From Cryptomeria japonica (Eukaryota; Streptophyta; Pinopsida; Cupressales; Cupressaceae): 64,000 bases of DNA. The notes under the pieces were generated by a model. The model was not told the origin of the DNA. It worked only from the letters and a program-made list of their open reading frames with translations, and ran no database searches. The position numbers and the translations under genes are program-made. The stretch is from positions 112,251,783-112,315,782 of the forward strand of contig NC_081406.1 in assembly GCF_030272615.1 (NCBI RefSeq), written 5' to 3'. This document shows positions 34,515-46,946 of this stretch, piece after piece. The first letter of the stretch is position 1. Every line of letters begins with the position of its first letter.

Positions 34515-35960
34515 TTGTTGCGTAAGGAGTTTGTGTTGTATATAGATCATCAATCTTTACAGTATTTGAATAGTTAGAGTAAGTTGAATCAGAGACATAT
34601 GAGATGGGTAGAATTATTGCAGAATTACACCTTTGTGTTGAAGCATAAAAGTGGGAAATCTAACAAATTTGTTGATGCATTAAGTAGGAGAAGGAATTTG
34701 TTGACAAAGATGAGAGTGACAGTATTAGGATTTGAAGATTTGAAGACCTTGTATGATGAAAACCTGGATTTTGCATAACCTTGGAAAGCATGTAGAGAAC
34801 CAGTTATGGTAGATAGAAGCAAATGGTTGGATTATTTCATTCAGGATGGGATGCTATTCAAAAGATTTCAGTTGTGCATACCTAAGAGTTCTATGAAGGA
34901 GAATATGATAAATGAGAAACACAGTGGAGGATTAGCTGGACATTTTGGCATTAACAAAATAGTAGCATTGGTGAGTGAGCAATACTTTTGGCCCTAGATT
35001 CATAAGGATGTTAAGAGATATGTTCAAAGTTGTAGAGTTTCTCAAGTTACAAAAGGTAGTAGTCAGAATGTGGGATTGTATAAACCTTTGAGAGTAACAG
35101 TAAGACCTTGGGAGGATATAAGCATGGATTTTGTACTTGGATTGCCTAAGACACCGAGAGGAAACGATTCTATATTTGTGGTAGTGGATAGATTCTCGGA
35201 GATGTCTCATTTCATACCTTGTAAGAAGACATCAGATGCATTGCATGTAGCAGAACTATTTTTCAAGGAAGTGGTAAGGTTGCATGGATTACCTAAGAGC
35301 ATAGTTTCAGATAGAGACACTTAGTTTGTTGGCTATTTTTGGAGAACACTTTGGAAGAAGATGAAGACAGATTTGAAGTTCAATTATACTTTTCATCCAT
35401 AGACTGATTGACAGACAAAAGTTGTTAACTGGAGTTAGGGAAATTTGTTGAGATGTTTAGTGGGAGATAAAACCGAAAGTTGGGATTTAATCCTTGCACA
35501 AGCAGAGTTTGCCTACAACAATTATGTGAATAAAAGTACCAGAAGAACACCTTTTGAGATTGTTACTAGAGTGCATCCTAGAGGGATCAGAATTGAGAGA
35601 CATTAGCAGTAAAGACCAGAGGAGTTCAAAAGTAGAAGAATTTGCAGATCACATGGAAGTATTGCATATTCAGGTTAAGAAGCATTTGGAAGACATGAAC
35701 AACAAGTATAAGGAGAAGGCAGATGAAAGGAAGAGACATAAGGAATTTGAATTCGACGATGAAGTGATGGTATATTTGAGAAAGAGAGATTCCTGGTTGG
35801 AACTTATAATAAGTTGCAAATGAAGAAGTTCAATTCTGGAAATGCATATGAAGTGGAGTTACCGAATAGTCTGCGTGTTTCACCTATATTCAACATTGCA
35901 GATCTTCATGAGTACCATGATCCAGAATTCAGTGAGAACAGTGTTGCAGACTTGGAGAAA
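34515..35960 (+). pseudogene. Ty3/gypsy pol, second half: RNase H end and integrase
   Basis: Continues 22600-24105 beyond the copia insertion: LLRKEFVLYIDHQSLQYL and LKHKSGKSNKFVDALSRR complete RNase H. Integrase: zinc-binding HSGGLAGHFGINKI with a distal CRVSQ in which the second Cys of the usual CxxC is Ser; core [20 protein letters not shown] (about 35120) and IVSDRDT (about 35310). The usual QTE of the third catalytic position reads QTKVVN (about 35415), a Glu to Lys change. A C-terminal part follows (FGRHEQ-type and YEVELPNSLRVSPIFNIADL, about 35850-35910). Stops at several places, for example 34576, 34996, 35322 and 35400. No chromodomain was found before the LTR-like end. Confidence 0.9.
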
Positions 35961-35989
35961 TAGTGCATAGAAGATAGTGCATTAGACTG

Positions 35990-36285
35990 CAATATTTTTG
36001 GAATCAATCAAAGAATCAGGTAGCTATATTGTGCATAGAAGATAGATTATAAGATTCAAGGTCTCAATTGTGACCTATTCTACTAGGCCTACAAGTCGGT
36101 ATGTTGTAACCCGGTTGTTACCGGTTGGATGTAATCAAATTTAATACAATAAATCAATTTGTTTTGCATTGCCTCCATCATATCTTTTTGTTTTCGTTGT
36201 GTTTACTCTTGTTGACTGGTCCAGATTGATCTCTTTGAGGTCCCTCATCACTGACGATTGCTTCAAGTACCCACAAAACACCCTT
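35990..36285 (+). repeat. LTR 3' end of first gypsy element
   Basis: Non-coding segment matching 37590-37790 in parts: ACCCGGTTGTTACCGG, GCATTGCCTCCATC, ATCTCTTTGAGG. It joins directly to integrase sequence of a second gypsy copy at about 36286. Confidence 0.65.
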
Positions 36286-36875
36286 TGAGATTGTTATTGA
36301 AGTACACCCTAGAGGCATATCAAAGTTAAGAGACATAAATAATGAGGACAAAATGAGTGTAGAAGGGGAAGCATTTGCAAAACAAATGAAGGTAGTACAT
36401 AATCAGGTCAAACAACATTTGGAGGACATGAATAGTAAACACAAAGAGAAAGCAAATGAAAAGAGGAAACACAAGGAGCTTGAAGTTGGAGATGAAGTGA
36501 TGGTGTATCTGATAAAAGAAATATTTCTAGTTGGTACCTATAATAAGTTTAAGATGAGGAAGTTTGGACCTTGTAAGATCTTGAGGAAATTTAGTTCCAA
36601 AAATGCATATGAAGTGGAGTTACCTGATACCTTGGGTATTTCAGCTATATTCAACATTACAGACCTACATCAATATCATGAGGCAAAATTCAGTGAAGAC
36701 AATGCAATATAGTTAGAGAAGCAGATACCCCAGAGGGTACTGAACCATATTGAAGACATTTTGGATAGTAGGATTGGACGCAACACCAGATGCAAACAAT
36801 ACATAGAGTATCTTGTGAAATGGAATGACAAACTAGTTGAAGACTCATCATGGATTCTTAGGCTGAGGTAGACCA
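36286..36875 (+). pseudogene. Second chromovirus integrase C-terminus with chromodomain
   Basis: Starts abruptly with TPFEIVIEVHPRG, homologous to the end of the preceding gypsy integrase, then a continuous frame with HLEDMNSKHKEKANEKRKHK, VGDEVMVYL, KMRKFGPCKILRKFSSKNAY, ISAIFNITDLHQYHEAKFS. After one stop (36711) comes a chromodomain: HIEDILDSRIGRNTRC, YIEYLVKWNDKLVEDSSWI (about 36750-36855). Chromodomains in this clade guide integration towards marked chromatin. The fragment lacks everything upstream, so it is a 5'-truncated or recombinant copy placed head to tail with the first element. Confidence 0.85.
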
Positions 36876-37389
36876 TCTTGGTTTTCCTCTAAGCCCTACA
36901 AAGTGAGCGGCTCACTTTTCATCAACCCCAAATGTTTGATGTAGGAGAATCCCTGGTTCTTGGCAATCTTGCATCACCCAAAAAAATATTTACATTCCAG
37001 TTTTTTTTTGTTTTTTTTTTTTAGTTCAACTTTGCAGTTTTAGCATTTCAGTCTACATTCTATCACATTTATTCATTGGATCTTGTGGAGCTAGATTTTG
37101 TTTGTGGGCATGTTCATCTACCTTGTGCTAAGCTCTCGGGACGTTTGGATCTTTTTCCAGCAAGTTATTGCTTTGGGAATGTGAGACAATTTTCTAACTT
37201 AGAGCACCACAATCACTTGGACCTATATGTTAATGGAGAATCTTGTGGATCATTTATGTGTCTTGTAGAGCCTCATTTCATATTCACCACCATTCCTCGG
37301 CTTATGGCTGACCTTCCCTTAGGTCTGCACTTCATTCTATGTATTTTTTTGGAGAAATTATTTTGGTGGAGGTCCACTTAGTTGTTCTA
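36876..37389. other. 3' non-coding region of second chromovirus, LTR start unclear
   Basis: Follows the chromodomain. TGATGTAGGAGAATCCC at about 36938 looks like an LTR start, but no good purine tract precedes it. A poly-T tract lies at about 37003-37022. Confidence 0.4.
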
Positions 37390-37790
37390 CACATTACACC
37401 TTCATTGACAATTGTTTTCATCTTGGGTTGATACAGATCAAATTAGAGCTTGGAATACCATATAAATCAATGTAATGGAAAATTTAGAGAAAGGAGGAGG
37501 GGGGAACATAGAAGATTAATTAGAAGATTAGGAGATCTGGAGTTGGCTCACATTCTTGCTTGAGCCCAGATATTATATTTTGAGCATGCTTGTAATCAGG
37601 CCTATGTGCCAAACTTGTAAGCCCACTTGTTACCGGTCGATTTGTATTTGAATTCCTTGATATAATAGAAGTTTAATTCTACATCGCCTCCATCTCATTG
37701 TGTTGCTTCTATTGTGTTTCTCTTGCTGCATTGTCTGGACTGTTCTCTTTGAGGACTCTCCTATCGTGATTGCACCACATTCCTAATAAC
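37390..37790 (+). repeat. LTR 3' end of second chromovirus
   Basis: Contains a purine run (GAAAGGAGGAGGGGGGAAC, about 37490) and then the segment shared with 35990-36285 (TTGTTACCGG, ATCGCCTCCATC, TTCTCTTTGAGG). Ends near ATTGCACCA. Confidence 0.6.
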
Positions 37791-38664
37791 TATCATACAT
37801 GGTTGGGCCAAGTTTCCTGTATGGTAATGATTAAGAGTGCGTGACTCTTTTTTTTGGTATGAGGCTCACATTAATGCTTTCTAATGCTTGGAGCATAAAA
37901 CACAATTGTGTTTTATTAGCATCTGCCACCTTGGGGTTTTTTCAATACAATGGTTTTATGTGAGATATGATGTACATCTCATTGACTTGCTAGTATGGTT
38001 GGCAGGGTTATCTCTTAATGATTACTTGTAGTGTACATTAAGGACATATGGATTTCTCTTATGCACTATTTGTATTACTCTGAAGCACTATCAAAGTATG
38101 TTTGATACTTTCTTATAACTCTTGGGCACTATTTTTGGTGTTTTTGTGAGGTCATGACTGATTCTCACATGATTGGGATTTTTTCACATTCAATGACCAA
38201 TGGTAATTATTGCTTATTTATTGGGGTTTGTAATTATAAATTGCTCTCATTGTGGTAATTTCCAATCTTGCTTCTACTTTGTTGCTTGTTTGAGAATGAG
38301 ATTTTGAATTAATATTTTGCGAAGCTTTTGGGAATGTAGGAACTTTAGCATGTTTGATTCTAAGAAGCATAAATGTGCATATAAGTTTCCTTGCTCACTA
38401 ACTAAAATTGTAATTTGAAAAGTGGTTGGTAAGAAATAGCTCAAGGAGAACCCCTTGACTCTGCATTCTAAGGTGATATCTTGTTTTCTCACTATAAGCA
38501 TGGATTGCTTCTTGACTCTGATATGATATCAACAATTGCTATAAAATATATTAAGTCTGTAGGTGCTTATTGTTAAAGTTTGTGATGTTGCATTAGATTA
38601 TTATTGTTTTGGTAGTGGTGATTTTCCTATTGGTAGTTTCTTGATATTTTCTGACTTGTTGTAG
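37791..38664. other. No feature recognised
   Basis: AT- and T-rich sequence without a supported ORF or repeat. Confidence 0.5.
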
Positions 38665-40285
38665 TGTCGTAAATTGTACACCCTTAATTGGGTAGTACAA
38701 TTTCATGCTTAGGTTAGCACCCGCCTTAGTGTGTTGCATTTTTCATTTTAAATTCCCTTTAAACATTTAATTAATTAATTAAATTAAATCTAATGTCCTC
38801 GTTTATCACTCCACATATCATATAATTGAGCCCTTATCCCTATGTGCCTTTTTATTTTATCCTTTTAATCAATTAATTCATCAAAGCCCTAATTAGGTCA
38901 TATTTTGATCTTGAAGGCCCGATTTTGCATATCTAAACACCTTGAATTATCCCACCAACTTCGGAATCACCTTATAATCACGATACCTCACATCCCTAAA
39001 AATTTGGAAAAAAAATTTATCGGACCAATGTGAATCACACTGGTCGTGACTTTTGCTCCCCAAATTTTGGGATCATGTTTTGGCAATATTATAATATTAA
39101 AATTAGTTCTGTGCGAAAATATATCAATTCTAGGTTAGCCTTTGATAAAAAAAACAAAGTTAGGGTTTCATATATATAGCCTTTCTTTTCCTCATTTGAA
39201 GGGTCCAACAACTCTAGCAATTGAAGGAGCCTCTTGTGAAGTGAAAGTGCAGGTTATGTGAAGTCTTCAAACTGCAAATCAAGCATTTATCAAGCCTTCA
39301 TCAACTATTTTCATCATCAATTGAAGCTTTGAAGATATTGAAGAATAATAGGAGATCACCAACTGTTGATTGGCTTGTACCTCTCCCTTAGGGTTTGGTA
39401 CATTGGTTTCATGTTATTTTCATGTCTTCCTATGAGTTTCACAACACTTGTGTTTAGATCTACATCATTGCTCTAGATCAATTATTACATTTGTGATTTG
39501 AAGCATTCTCATTTACATCTAGGGTTTATACTCAAAGCATATGGTAGAACTCTAAATTTTGCATTCTAGCTCATTAGGATCTTGTAAACACATGAGATTC
39601 TAGGACACACACACATTTCAACATTTCATTGGTTATTTGTGTAGGTGGAAATCACCAAAATAAGGGGGTTGACTAAGGCAAAACCCTATATAGTCACCCA
39701 AATACCATTTTTCAAGTTGTAGGTGCAGATACAAAAATTTGATGGAACCACGATCTTCTAGAAAGCTATAATTCATAGTCACAGTTCTAGATCCAGAGGA
39801 AGGCCCCATATCACTGGGACCAGAGCACCTAACGCCTTGGTCCTCTGTGTTTTTGTGCAGTTTTTGGCAATTTTGCTTCTTAGGACTTCAATTTATAGAT
39901 TGCAATTTTCTAGCTTAGTACAGTGACATGGACCAAGGTGCCCAACGCTCTGGTCCAACCCAATCAAACTCAGATTCTAATATCAAGTGTACACCAAAAT
40001 TTCCCCTTCAGCTTTGTACTTTGTATCTCAGTTTTAGTTCTGTATCTTTTTGTTATTGCAGTTTACATAGTCATTTCCTTGACCTTTCTAGCTTAGTTTA
40101 TCATTATTGCACATTTAGCTCATTTCTTTTCATAGTAGCAAAGGAATAGAAACCCTAAGAGTATTCATTGACTCTCTTTTGCAAGAGTTAGTCAAAGTGA
40201 ATCTCTTCCTTAGGAGATTTCGTATTTCAATGTATGGAGAAAAGTGGGGTTAGGTCCTAAACTACCCGATCCCATTTTTCACCAT
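38665..40285 (+). repeat. Probable LTR of another gypsy-type element
   Basis: TGTCGTAAATTGTACACCC at 38665 has the form of an LTR start, and the following text (a promoter-like TATATATAG near 39171, then 5'-UTR-like sequence) reads like an LTR. I could not find a matching second LTR, PBS or TSD, so the right border is a guess. Two 27-bp fold-back motifs lie inside (39817-39843, 39930-39956). Confidence 0.4.
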
Positions 40286-40653
40286 CACACTTGTTAACTA
40301 ATAACCATTGTGGTGAGCTCTTATCTATCATTAGGGATGGTGTTATTTGTGATTTGTATTACCAGACATTGCAAGGGTTTGAGCATTTATTGGACTCTAT
40401 TAATGTAGATATTCTGGCGGTTGCATTGGACTACTTTGTGGGGTTGCATTCACTATTTGGTCATTCCAAACACGATGATGAGGAGAATCCTTTGTAGGTT
40501 ACTCCCTTGCAACAATCTCCTCCCATGGATAGTGAAGAGGATTTTTTGGAGGACTCTGTGGAAATGCAGGTTGATCTGGTGGATAATTCATCTCTCATTT
40601 TGATCCCTTCGGAGGTTGGCCCTAGCAATTGGGCTTCTCTTTATAATTTGTAA
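40258..40653 (+). pseudogene. Unrecognised acidic ORF fragment
   Basis: An open frame without a good ATG gives LLSIIRDGVICDLYYQTLQG, FEHLLDSINVDILAVALDYF, VGLHSLFGHSKHDDEENPL, one stop (40496), then PPMDSEEDFLEDSVEMQVDL to a stop at about 40653. It is acidic and has no family features I know. It lies just after the LTR-like segment and could be a remnant of that element or chance. Confidence 0.25.
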
Positions 40654-41897
40654 TTTTTAGTTTTTGGAAAGAATATGTATGTAATGGGGTTGGATTTTTG
40701 GACTCTGCTATTTGGGCATCTTGGTTGGCCCATTTTGTCCATCCTCTTGAACATTTCAAGTTTTGTTTGATTGTATACTTCTATTCGACTGAAAATTTTG
40801 ATCTTTTCCATGCTTTGAATTATTCCAAACTTTATAATCTTTATTTTATATTAATATAAATATTCAGCAACCTTGACCACTTTTATCAAAAATAAAATAA
40901 AAATTATGACATTTTCATAGATACTCATGAAAAAACTATGCATAATTCTTTAACATAAAATATGGCTTCTTACCTTCTTCATAAATTCTCATTATAATTC
41001 TCTTATTTTCTAATCAACGTACTCAATATATTCTTCTCATTATAATTCTCTTATTTTCTAATCTACGTACTCATCAATATATTCTTTTCATTATATAAAG
41101 TGTTTTTCTTGGGAGAAAAAAGTATGGACAAAATGGAAGCTAACATGGAGTGACTCATGGTGGGTATTCATTAATGGGACCCCATTTCGCTTAGGCTTTA
41201 AGAAATGATTGTTTTGGTGACATAGCTATACTTTAGGGGTAATGATGGGAGAAACTTTTGCTTTAGAACTTGGGTGGGACTTCTGCCTTTGAAGTAGTAA
41301 ATCTACTAGAACCACAAATAATAATAAAAGGAGGATAACTTAGTTTATCCCATAAAAAGGAGTGCAAAATGTGTGATCAAGCTTTGCTTTGAGAGCTTGA
41401 TTATTAGGTGAGTGTTGGGTTTCTAAAGAAATGGGGTCTCTTGATTCGCTGGAATAGATTCATTCAATCCCAAGATCTTGTCTTTACAACGTGTGCAAGG
41501 GAAGACTCATTGAAATGTGGGGTTTTGGGTCATTGATTTATATGATACAGAGAAACATTTCTTTTGATCATTCTTCTCTTTTGCCTGCTCACACATGAGC
41601 ATGAGCTTGACTCATCACAAGACTTAATCTGCCCTACCATTTTGTAAAAGGAAATCACAACCTCCGCTACATGGTGAGAAGTAATGATCTTAGAATAAGT
41701 TGTCATAATTTGTATGCCAAAAGGGAAGACATTGTCATCTGTCTTAAGAAGCTATCTTATCTTTGGACAAGTAAAGCAACTCTCCTTCGAGAAGTACAAG
41801 CTTGGATTATTAGAATGTTAGGTTGATGGCTAAGGGTTTTTGTTATGGGAATCATTGGTTTTAAGTAAAGATTTTATTTTTAAAATTTGTAAATAAT
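40654..41897. other. No gene recognised
   Basis: Non-coding; a 48-bp tandem duplication is listed separately. The rest shows no conserved motif. Confidence 0.45.
40988..41086. repeat. 48-bp tandem duplication
   Basis: CTCATTATAATTCTCTTATT begins at 40988 and again at 41036; the two units differ by single changes (TCAACG/TCTACG) and a short insertion at the end. Confidence 0.85.
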
Positions 41898-41914
41898 AAT
41901 AAGTAATATATTAT

Positions 41915-42196
41915 TGGGTTTTCTTATAATGTGTTGGCTAAGAGGTGGTGGTGGTGTCGTGATCATTAAGGTTCAAATTCTTATTGGCATAAGGTGATCA
42001 AGGGCTTGTGCTTTCGCTGATCTAATGTGCTTACGGGTTTGAGCCTCAACACTATTAATGGGATGAGGTACGTTGTTTGTGACCTCACTAGTTCAAATCT
42101 TCAGGTTAAAAGCACTTCATGTGGTACCAGAGGGCATGCCATGCCAATGTTACTAGTCGTGTTAAAAAGTTTACACAAAACTTTAAAAAAGAAATA
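41915..42196 (+). mobile_element. tRNA-derived SINE with 17-bp TSD
   Basis: About 282 bp flanked by the perfect 17-bp duplication AATAAGTAATATATTAT (41898-41914 and 42197-42213). Near its 5' end are an A-box-like TGGCTAAGAGG (41935-41945) and, 35 bp on, a B-box-like GGTTCAAATTC (41970-41980), the internal RNA polymerase III promoter spacing of a tRNA gene. The 3' end is A-rich (CTTTAAAAAAGAAATA). No ORF. These together fit a SINE mobilised by LINE machinery; the family is not identified. Confidence 0.88.
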
Positions 42197-42213
42197 AATA
42201 AGTAATATATTAT

Positions 42214-43150
42214 ATTTAATTTAAATTGTGATTTTGTTTTGAGTATATAGTATTTATTCTGAAGTTTATACTTTTTAAAGTTTATTATAGATATTTTAAA
42301 AGTATTTTATTTCAAAGATGTTGATAAATATTAATAATGAAATTAATATATCTATATCAATTTTATTTTAGTTTTGGACTATTTTCAAAAATGTCTTGAC
42401 ATAATTATATAGTAATTGATGATATATTTATGTTCTAAGTTTGGCTTCTTCGTCGAATTCTATCTACCCTCAATTAATTTAATTTCATGCATGCTTATAC
42501 ATCTCACCTCATCACTATCCTATCAACATTTATTCTCACACATTCCCATAATTTATTAGCTCATATTCTCATAGATTCACCCTTGATCATCCTTTGTCTT
42601 AAATTATTTTCATAAATAATGATACAAATCTCAACCATAAATTCAAATGGTTGATTCTTGTCCTTTCTTCATAGTTGCTAGCAATTGACTTAAAACATCC
42701 TTATGCAACAAGTTTTCATGTCATGGTATTTACACTGATTAGTACCCTAGAATCATTCAAAATCTTTTAGCATATAAGAAGTGGTCATAGAAAAATTCTC
42801 TTTGGAGCATTAAAATAATCAAAATATTGCATCAGACTAATGTCTATATCACTTGTTTGCTATTTTAGGATATTTATAACAACCATAAATCTGGTCTAGT
42901 CAAACGGGTCAACTTAAGGGAATTTGAATCATTCAATCTAATGATCTCCCCAATGTATTATTAATAACCACCAATCCTTAATACTCAAGGAGTAGACAAT
43001 CCAAAGAATTAGAAAGAAAAAGTATATATTAGATCAGATTAAGACTACACATCAATGGTCAAATCTACATGGTGTAGGGTTAATCCATAGACATGGAATC
43101 AAAATAGAAATAGTTATAGTTTTGTACATGATCCCATACAATGAGCATAT
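42214..43150. other. No feature recognised
   Basis: AT-rich sequence between the SINE and the gag-like relic; no supported gene. Confidence 0.45.
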
Positions 43151-44722
43151 CCTATGTTAAGTGCATAACTGAGTGGAATTTATGTTGCTTCATGTTTATC
43201 ATTATCATTATTCCAAAATTTGAGTATCCCTATCATATGCATTCAATTTCCTAGAATAGCATCAATTTACACAATTTATTATTCCTATGCTACAATTAGT
43301 TAATCTTCAAATTAATTTTATGTCTAATTAGTGTGAAATAATTTACTAGCCTAGATATAAAATAGGTAAATATTATCTTTTGTTAGATTTTTTGTGAACT
43401 TCTTTGATCATACATCCCTAGGGTTTATACCTTCACTATTTTTAGGGTTTCAAATATTTTTTTATCACATTATCAGTTTTAATTTTTCTTAGAATTTGTG
43501 TTCTTATTTGTTAAAATTCATTGTTATATATCTCTTTATAAAGTTTTTGCCTTACTTTGTGAAGTCCATTTTTGTCTACCTTATGCACCCTTTGATACCT
43601 TACTAGGGATTCATTTTAGGATTTGACACAACAATAACATTTCTAAATTTTAAAATTTTCTTATAATTTTTTTTACACACCCCATTTACATTGTCTACAC
43701 CACGAGCTACACACAATCCTAATCTTTCTTTGAGGAGTGTTATCTTCAATCTTAATATGGCTACCCATTCTAATGAAGAAATATTATTTATGGTAGTGTT
43801 GAGAGTAATGGGAATCATCATGATCATGATGGCTATGCTCAATAATAATAATTTTCTAATGAGCTTGCTAGTTTGGTTCATGTGAATAATCATACACAAT
43901 TAATAGACATGATTTATAAATAGATTATCAGCAAGCCACAATTCCTAGAGACATTACAAGTTATAGATACTAATATTGCTTCATCTATTTTATTGTTCGA
44001 TGTATCTAGTTTCTCCCCCTCTTTTATCATTACGCATCACTTCCACTACGATTGTTCAACATATTGCCTATTTTTTCTCCACCTCACCCATCTTTAGAAC
44101 CTTCCTCCTAGCTATACCCTTCCTAATATATATGCATCCAATATTATGTAATATACCTCTACTCCTATCTCATATACCAACATCCACCTACTATATCCAT
44201 AAATCATCTCTCTTGTGTCATTCCTACTTCCTCCACTAGCCTCTCTACCATTTTTTCTCCTCACTTTATACCTCCATCTATCCCTACACATAATATCTAT
44301 TGTAACTTCTTCTCCACATATCTTTCCCATCTCATTAACACTTTCATACCTTATACCAATCATATATATAACTAAACTCACCTAAGTAGCCTTCCACATT
44401 CTCACATTGTCAGTCCCTCACTAAATCTAGAAGGACTTGTGCAAAAGATAGATCAAGTAGAAAAGCAACTGGGTGCAATGCCAAGTGGAAAATATGGTAA
44501 GTATTTCAAGGATGTTATAAATATACTTTTATCATATAAGATTGTGATAAACCATGTCTAGGTATAGACTTTATAGAACCATAAATCTGAATGTATAATT
44601 ACAAACACACATGGAATTTCTATTTAAGGATAAGCTATTAGTCAAGTTATTTCATAAATCTTAAAATATTATGATATTGAGTGTTTTTTTTCACTTCCTC
44701 ATGTGTCTGTTTATATATTTGG

Positions 44723-44759
44723 TAACTTTAAAAGTATTATTAAAGTACTTTTAAAGTTA
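44723..44759. repeat. Perfect 14-bp inverted repeat
   Basis: TAACTTTAAAAGTA (44723-44736) and its exact reverse complement (44746-44759) around a 9-base loop. The corresponding site in copy 2 (about 58163-58200) has lost the symmetry. Confidence 0.85.
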
Positions 44760-45147
44760 ATATAGGACCTAGAGCTATTGTTTCCAATATATTTCAGTGT
44801 GCATAAGGGCCAAATAAACATATTTGACTATTTAATAATATTTGAATCATTAAAATCTAAAGAGATTACCCCCTTACAAGATTTTTTATGTAAATTTATT
44901 TATGAAGGGATTTCTTAAACCAACTGTATATATAATGCATCTAAATAACTTTTCATCTTTCATAGACTTATTTTCTCATGCAAAATTTTGTTGAATAAAT
45001 TTTTAGCAAGAAATGTCTTAATATGGGTCATATTTAATCAAAATTCTCCCTCTTATTAAAAGGTGGTGATATGAAGTAAAATATTCACCAAGTGGCTAAT
45101 GCTTGTAATTTATATTCATTCAAAAAAATAACTCTTAGGGTTTTAAT

Positions 45148-46586
45148 TGATAGTATGATGAAAGAATAAGTATCCGATAGAATACTGAGAGGGGGGGTGA
45201 ATCAGTATACTGAAAAATTGATACAAAGTTCCCAAACTCAAATTCAATCACACAAAGTAAACATATCACAATTAAGATCAATATTCATAAGAATACTTGA
45301 CATCAACTGGTTTGACTGTTGTGACAACTTAACAGTAAACAACTCCAATCTTGTAAACATCAACAATGCTTAAACATATCTCAACATATTCATCTCTCAA
45401 TGCTTCTAGTTATCATGCCTTATCAGAAGTTTATCAAATCAACAAAGAAGATCATAACCACAAAAAATATTCACCACTTGACACAAATGTTTATACATGG
45501 AAAAGCCAAATAGGTAAAAACCATGGTGAGATGAGACTCACAAGGATAGCTATTTGAACTCTTCTAAAGTTCACCCTATTAGGAGTCAAGCCTATTAAAG
45601 CTTTACACTAAGTCCTATTAAGAACTAATTTCGGTTAGGAATCACCCGGTTAAGGGATTTACAAATATGCCTTGATGAAAAGCACAATACCCTGTTAGGA
45701 GTAACCTCGTTGGAGGATTTAAGAATCCAAGCTAATGGACCACCATGTTAGAGGATTTAATAAGTAACCAAGCTTGTTAGAGCTTACTCGGTTAAGGGAT
45801 TTCACTTCTTCTATAATTGTTAGAAAACAACAGATTTTCTTGATCTGTCTGAATAACACTACATTTGCTTGATTAGATCCTTCTAAGCTTCAATCTGCCT
45901 TACTCAAAGTGCAGATCCATTCACCGGCTAGGCAACTACATACTCAATAGGTTTTTGCCAATCTTGCCAACAACTTTTACAAACAACTTTATCAACCTTA
46001 AAATACAAATCAATTAGGTCAGTAACACAACAAAAACCTAATTCTCATCATCAAGATTACAAACAAGTCGGTACAATCTTGACAGTTAGAAATCATAACA
46101 ATCTCTTCACATTATTCAAGAAAATTCCAACCGCTCCATGATCACCGCTTCATCAAACTTTGTAACTCATCACGCATTGTGCATTAGATGCAATGCACTT
46201 TGCTCCTTCCTTAGACAACAAACAAACGCGCCAAAACAATTTGAACGTATCCTCATACAATGATCACACATGTCTCCATTATTATCGTTCATCAGATAAT
46301 AAACCAACAAACTTGATCGGTTAGGGTTTAACAACTGATAGGGTTTACCAGTTACATTGCATAGAAAGGTTTAACCCTTTACACTAGTTTACCGATTCAA
46401 ATCACAAACTTAACACACCGATTTACAACATCTTCAACAAAGCTCTTCTTACCAGTTACTAGCTAATATCAAAAACAACAATATCAACAATAACATGAAT
46501 ACCATTACTGGTTCAATTGACATCAATGACAACATATCATTAATGCAATCTATATGCAAAATGCCAACAAACTAAAAATACCAACA
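45148..46586 (-). repeat. 3' LTR of copia 2
   Basis: Minus strand TGTTGGTATTTTTAG ... CATACTATCA. Its partner is 51111-52552. The tract before it (46587-46600) is AAAGTGGGAGATT, a PPT with one G changed to T compared with copia 1. Confidence 0.95.
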
Positions 46587-46946
46587 ATCTCCCACTTTGG
46601 CATTAATGGCAATACAAATATCAACGTCTTTGATTGCTGCTGAGATTGTTGAATAGGAATCCTGGTTTACATTGCCAAGTATTCATCTTGCTATGTCTAT
46701 CTTCAGCCTGCCGCTGGTTCACCTAATCAAACACATAATTCTTCTCTTCAATCACATAATTATTCTCCACCTTTGACAACAATGCCAAAGTGAAAGTAAA
46801 AAAAACCAATTCTTCTCTCACTGTGCATCAACAACATACTACAACTTGATGATCCCCCTATGGAATACATCCACTCCTTCATCAATCCATGTAATATTCC
46901 ACAAGTGATTCAGAGACTGATGCAATCAACATCATGCTCAATTAAC

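Larger units (their letters stand above)
22600..36285 (+). mobile_element. Ty3/gypsy (chromovirus-like) element, interrupted
   Basis: Plus-strand pol from the protease/linker to the integrase C-terminus plus the LTR end, cut in two by the copia insertion at 24106-34509. The 5' LTR, PBS, gag and start of protease are missing: homology begins abruptly at about 22600 next to a tandem repeat. Removing the copia insertion and one TSD copy makes the RNase H reading continuous. Confidence 0.85.

Noticed and set aside
37076-37381. 101-codon frame after the chromodomain
   Set aside because: Lies in the presumed 3' non-coding/LTR region of the second chromovirus and has no family features.
42061-42180. 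Intact tRNA gene in the SINE region
   Set aside because: A- and B-box-like motifs exist, but the sequence does not close into a full cloverleaf and has a long unrelated body with flanking TSDs, which fits a SINE.
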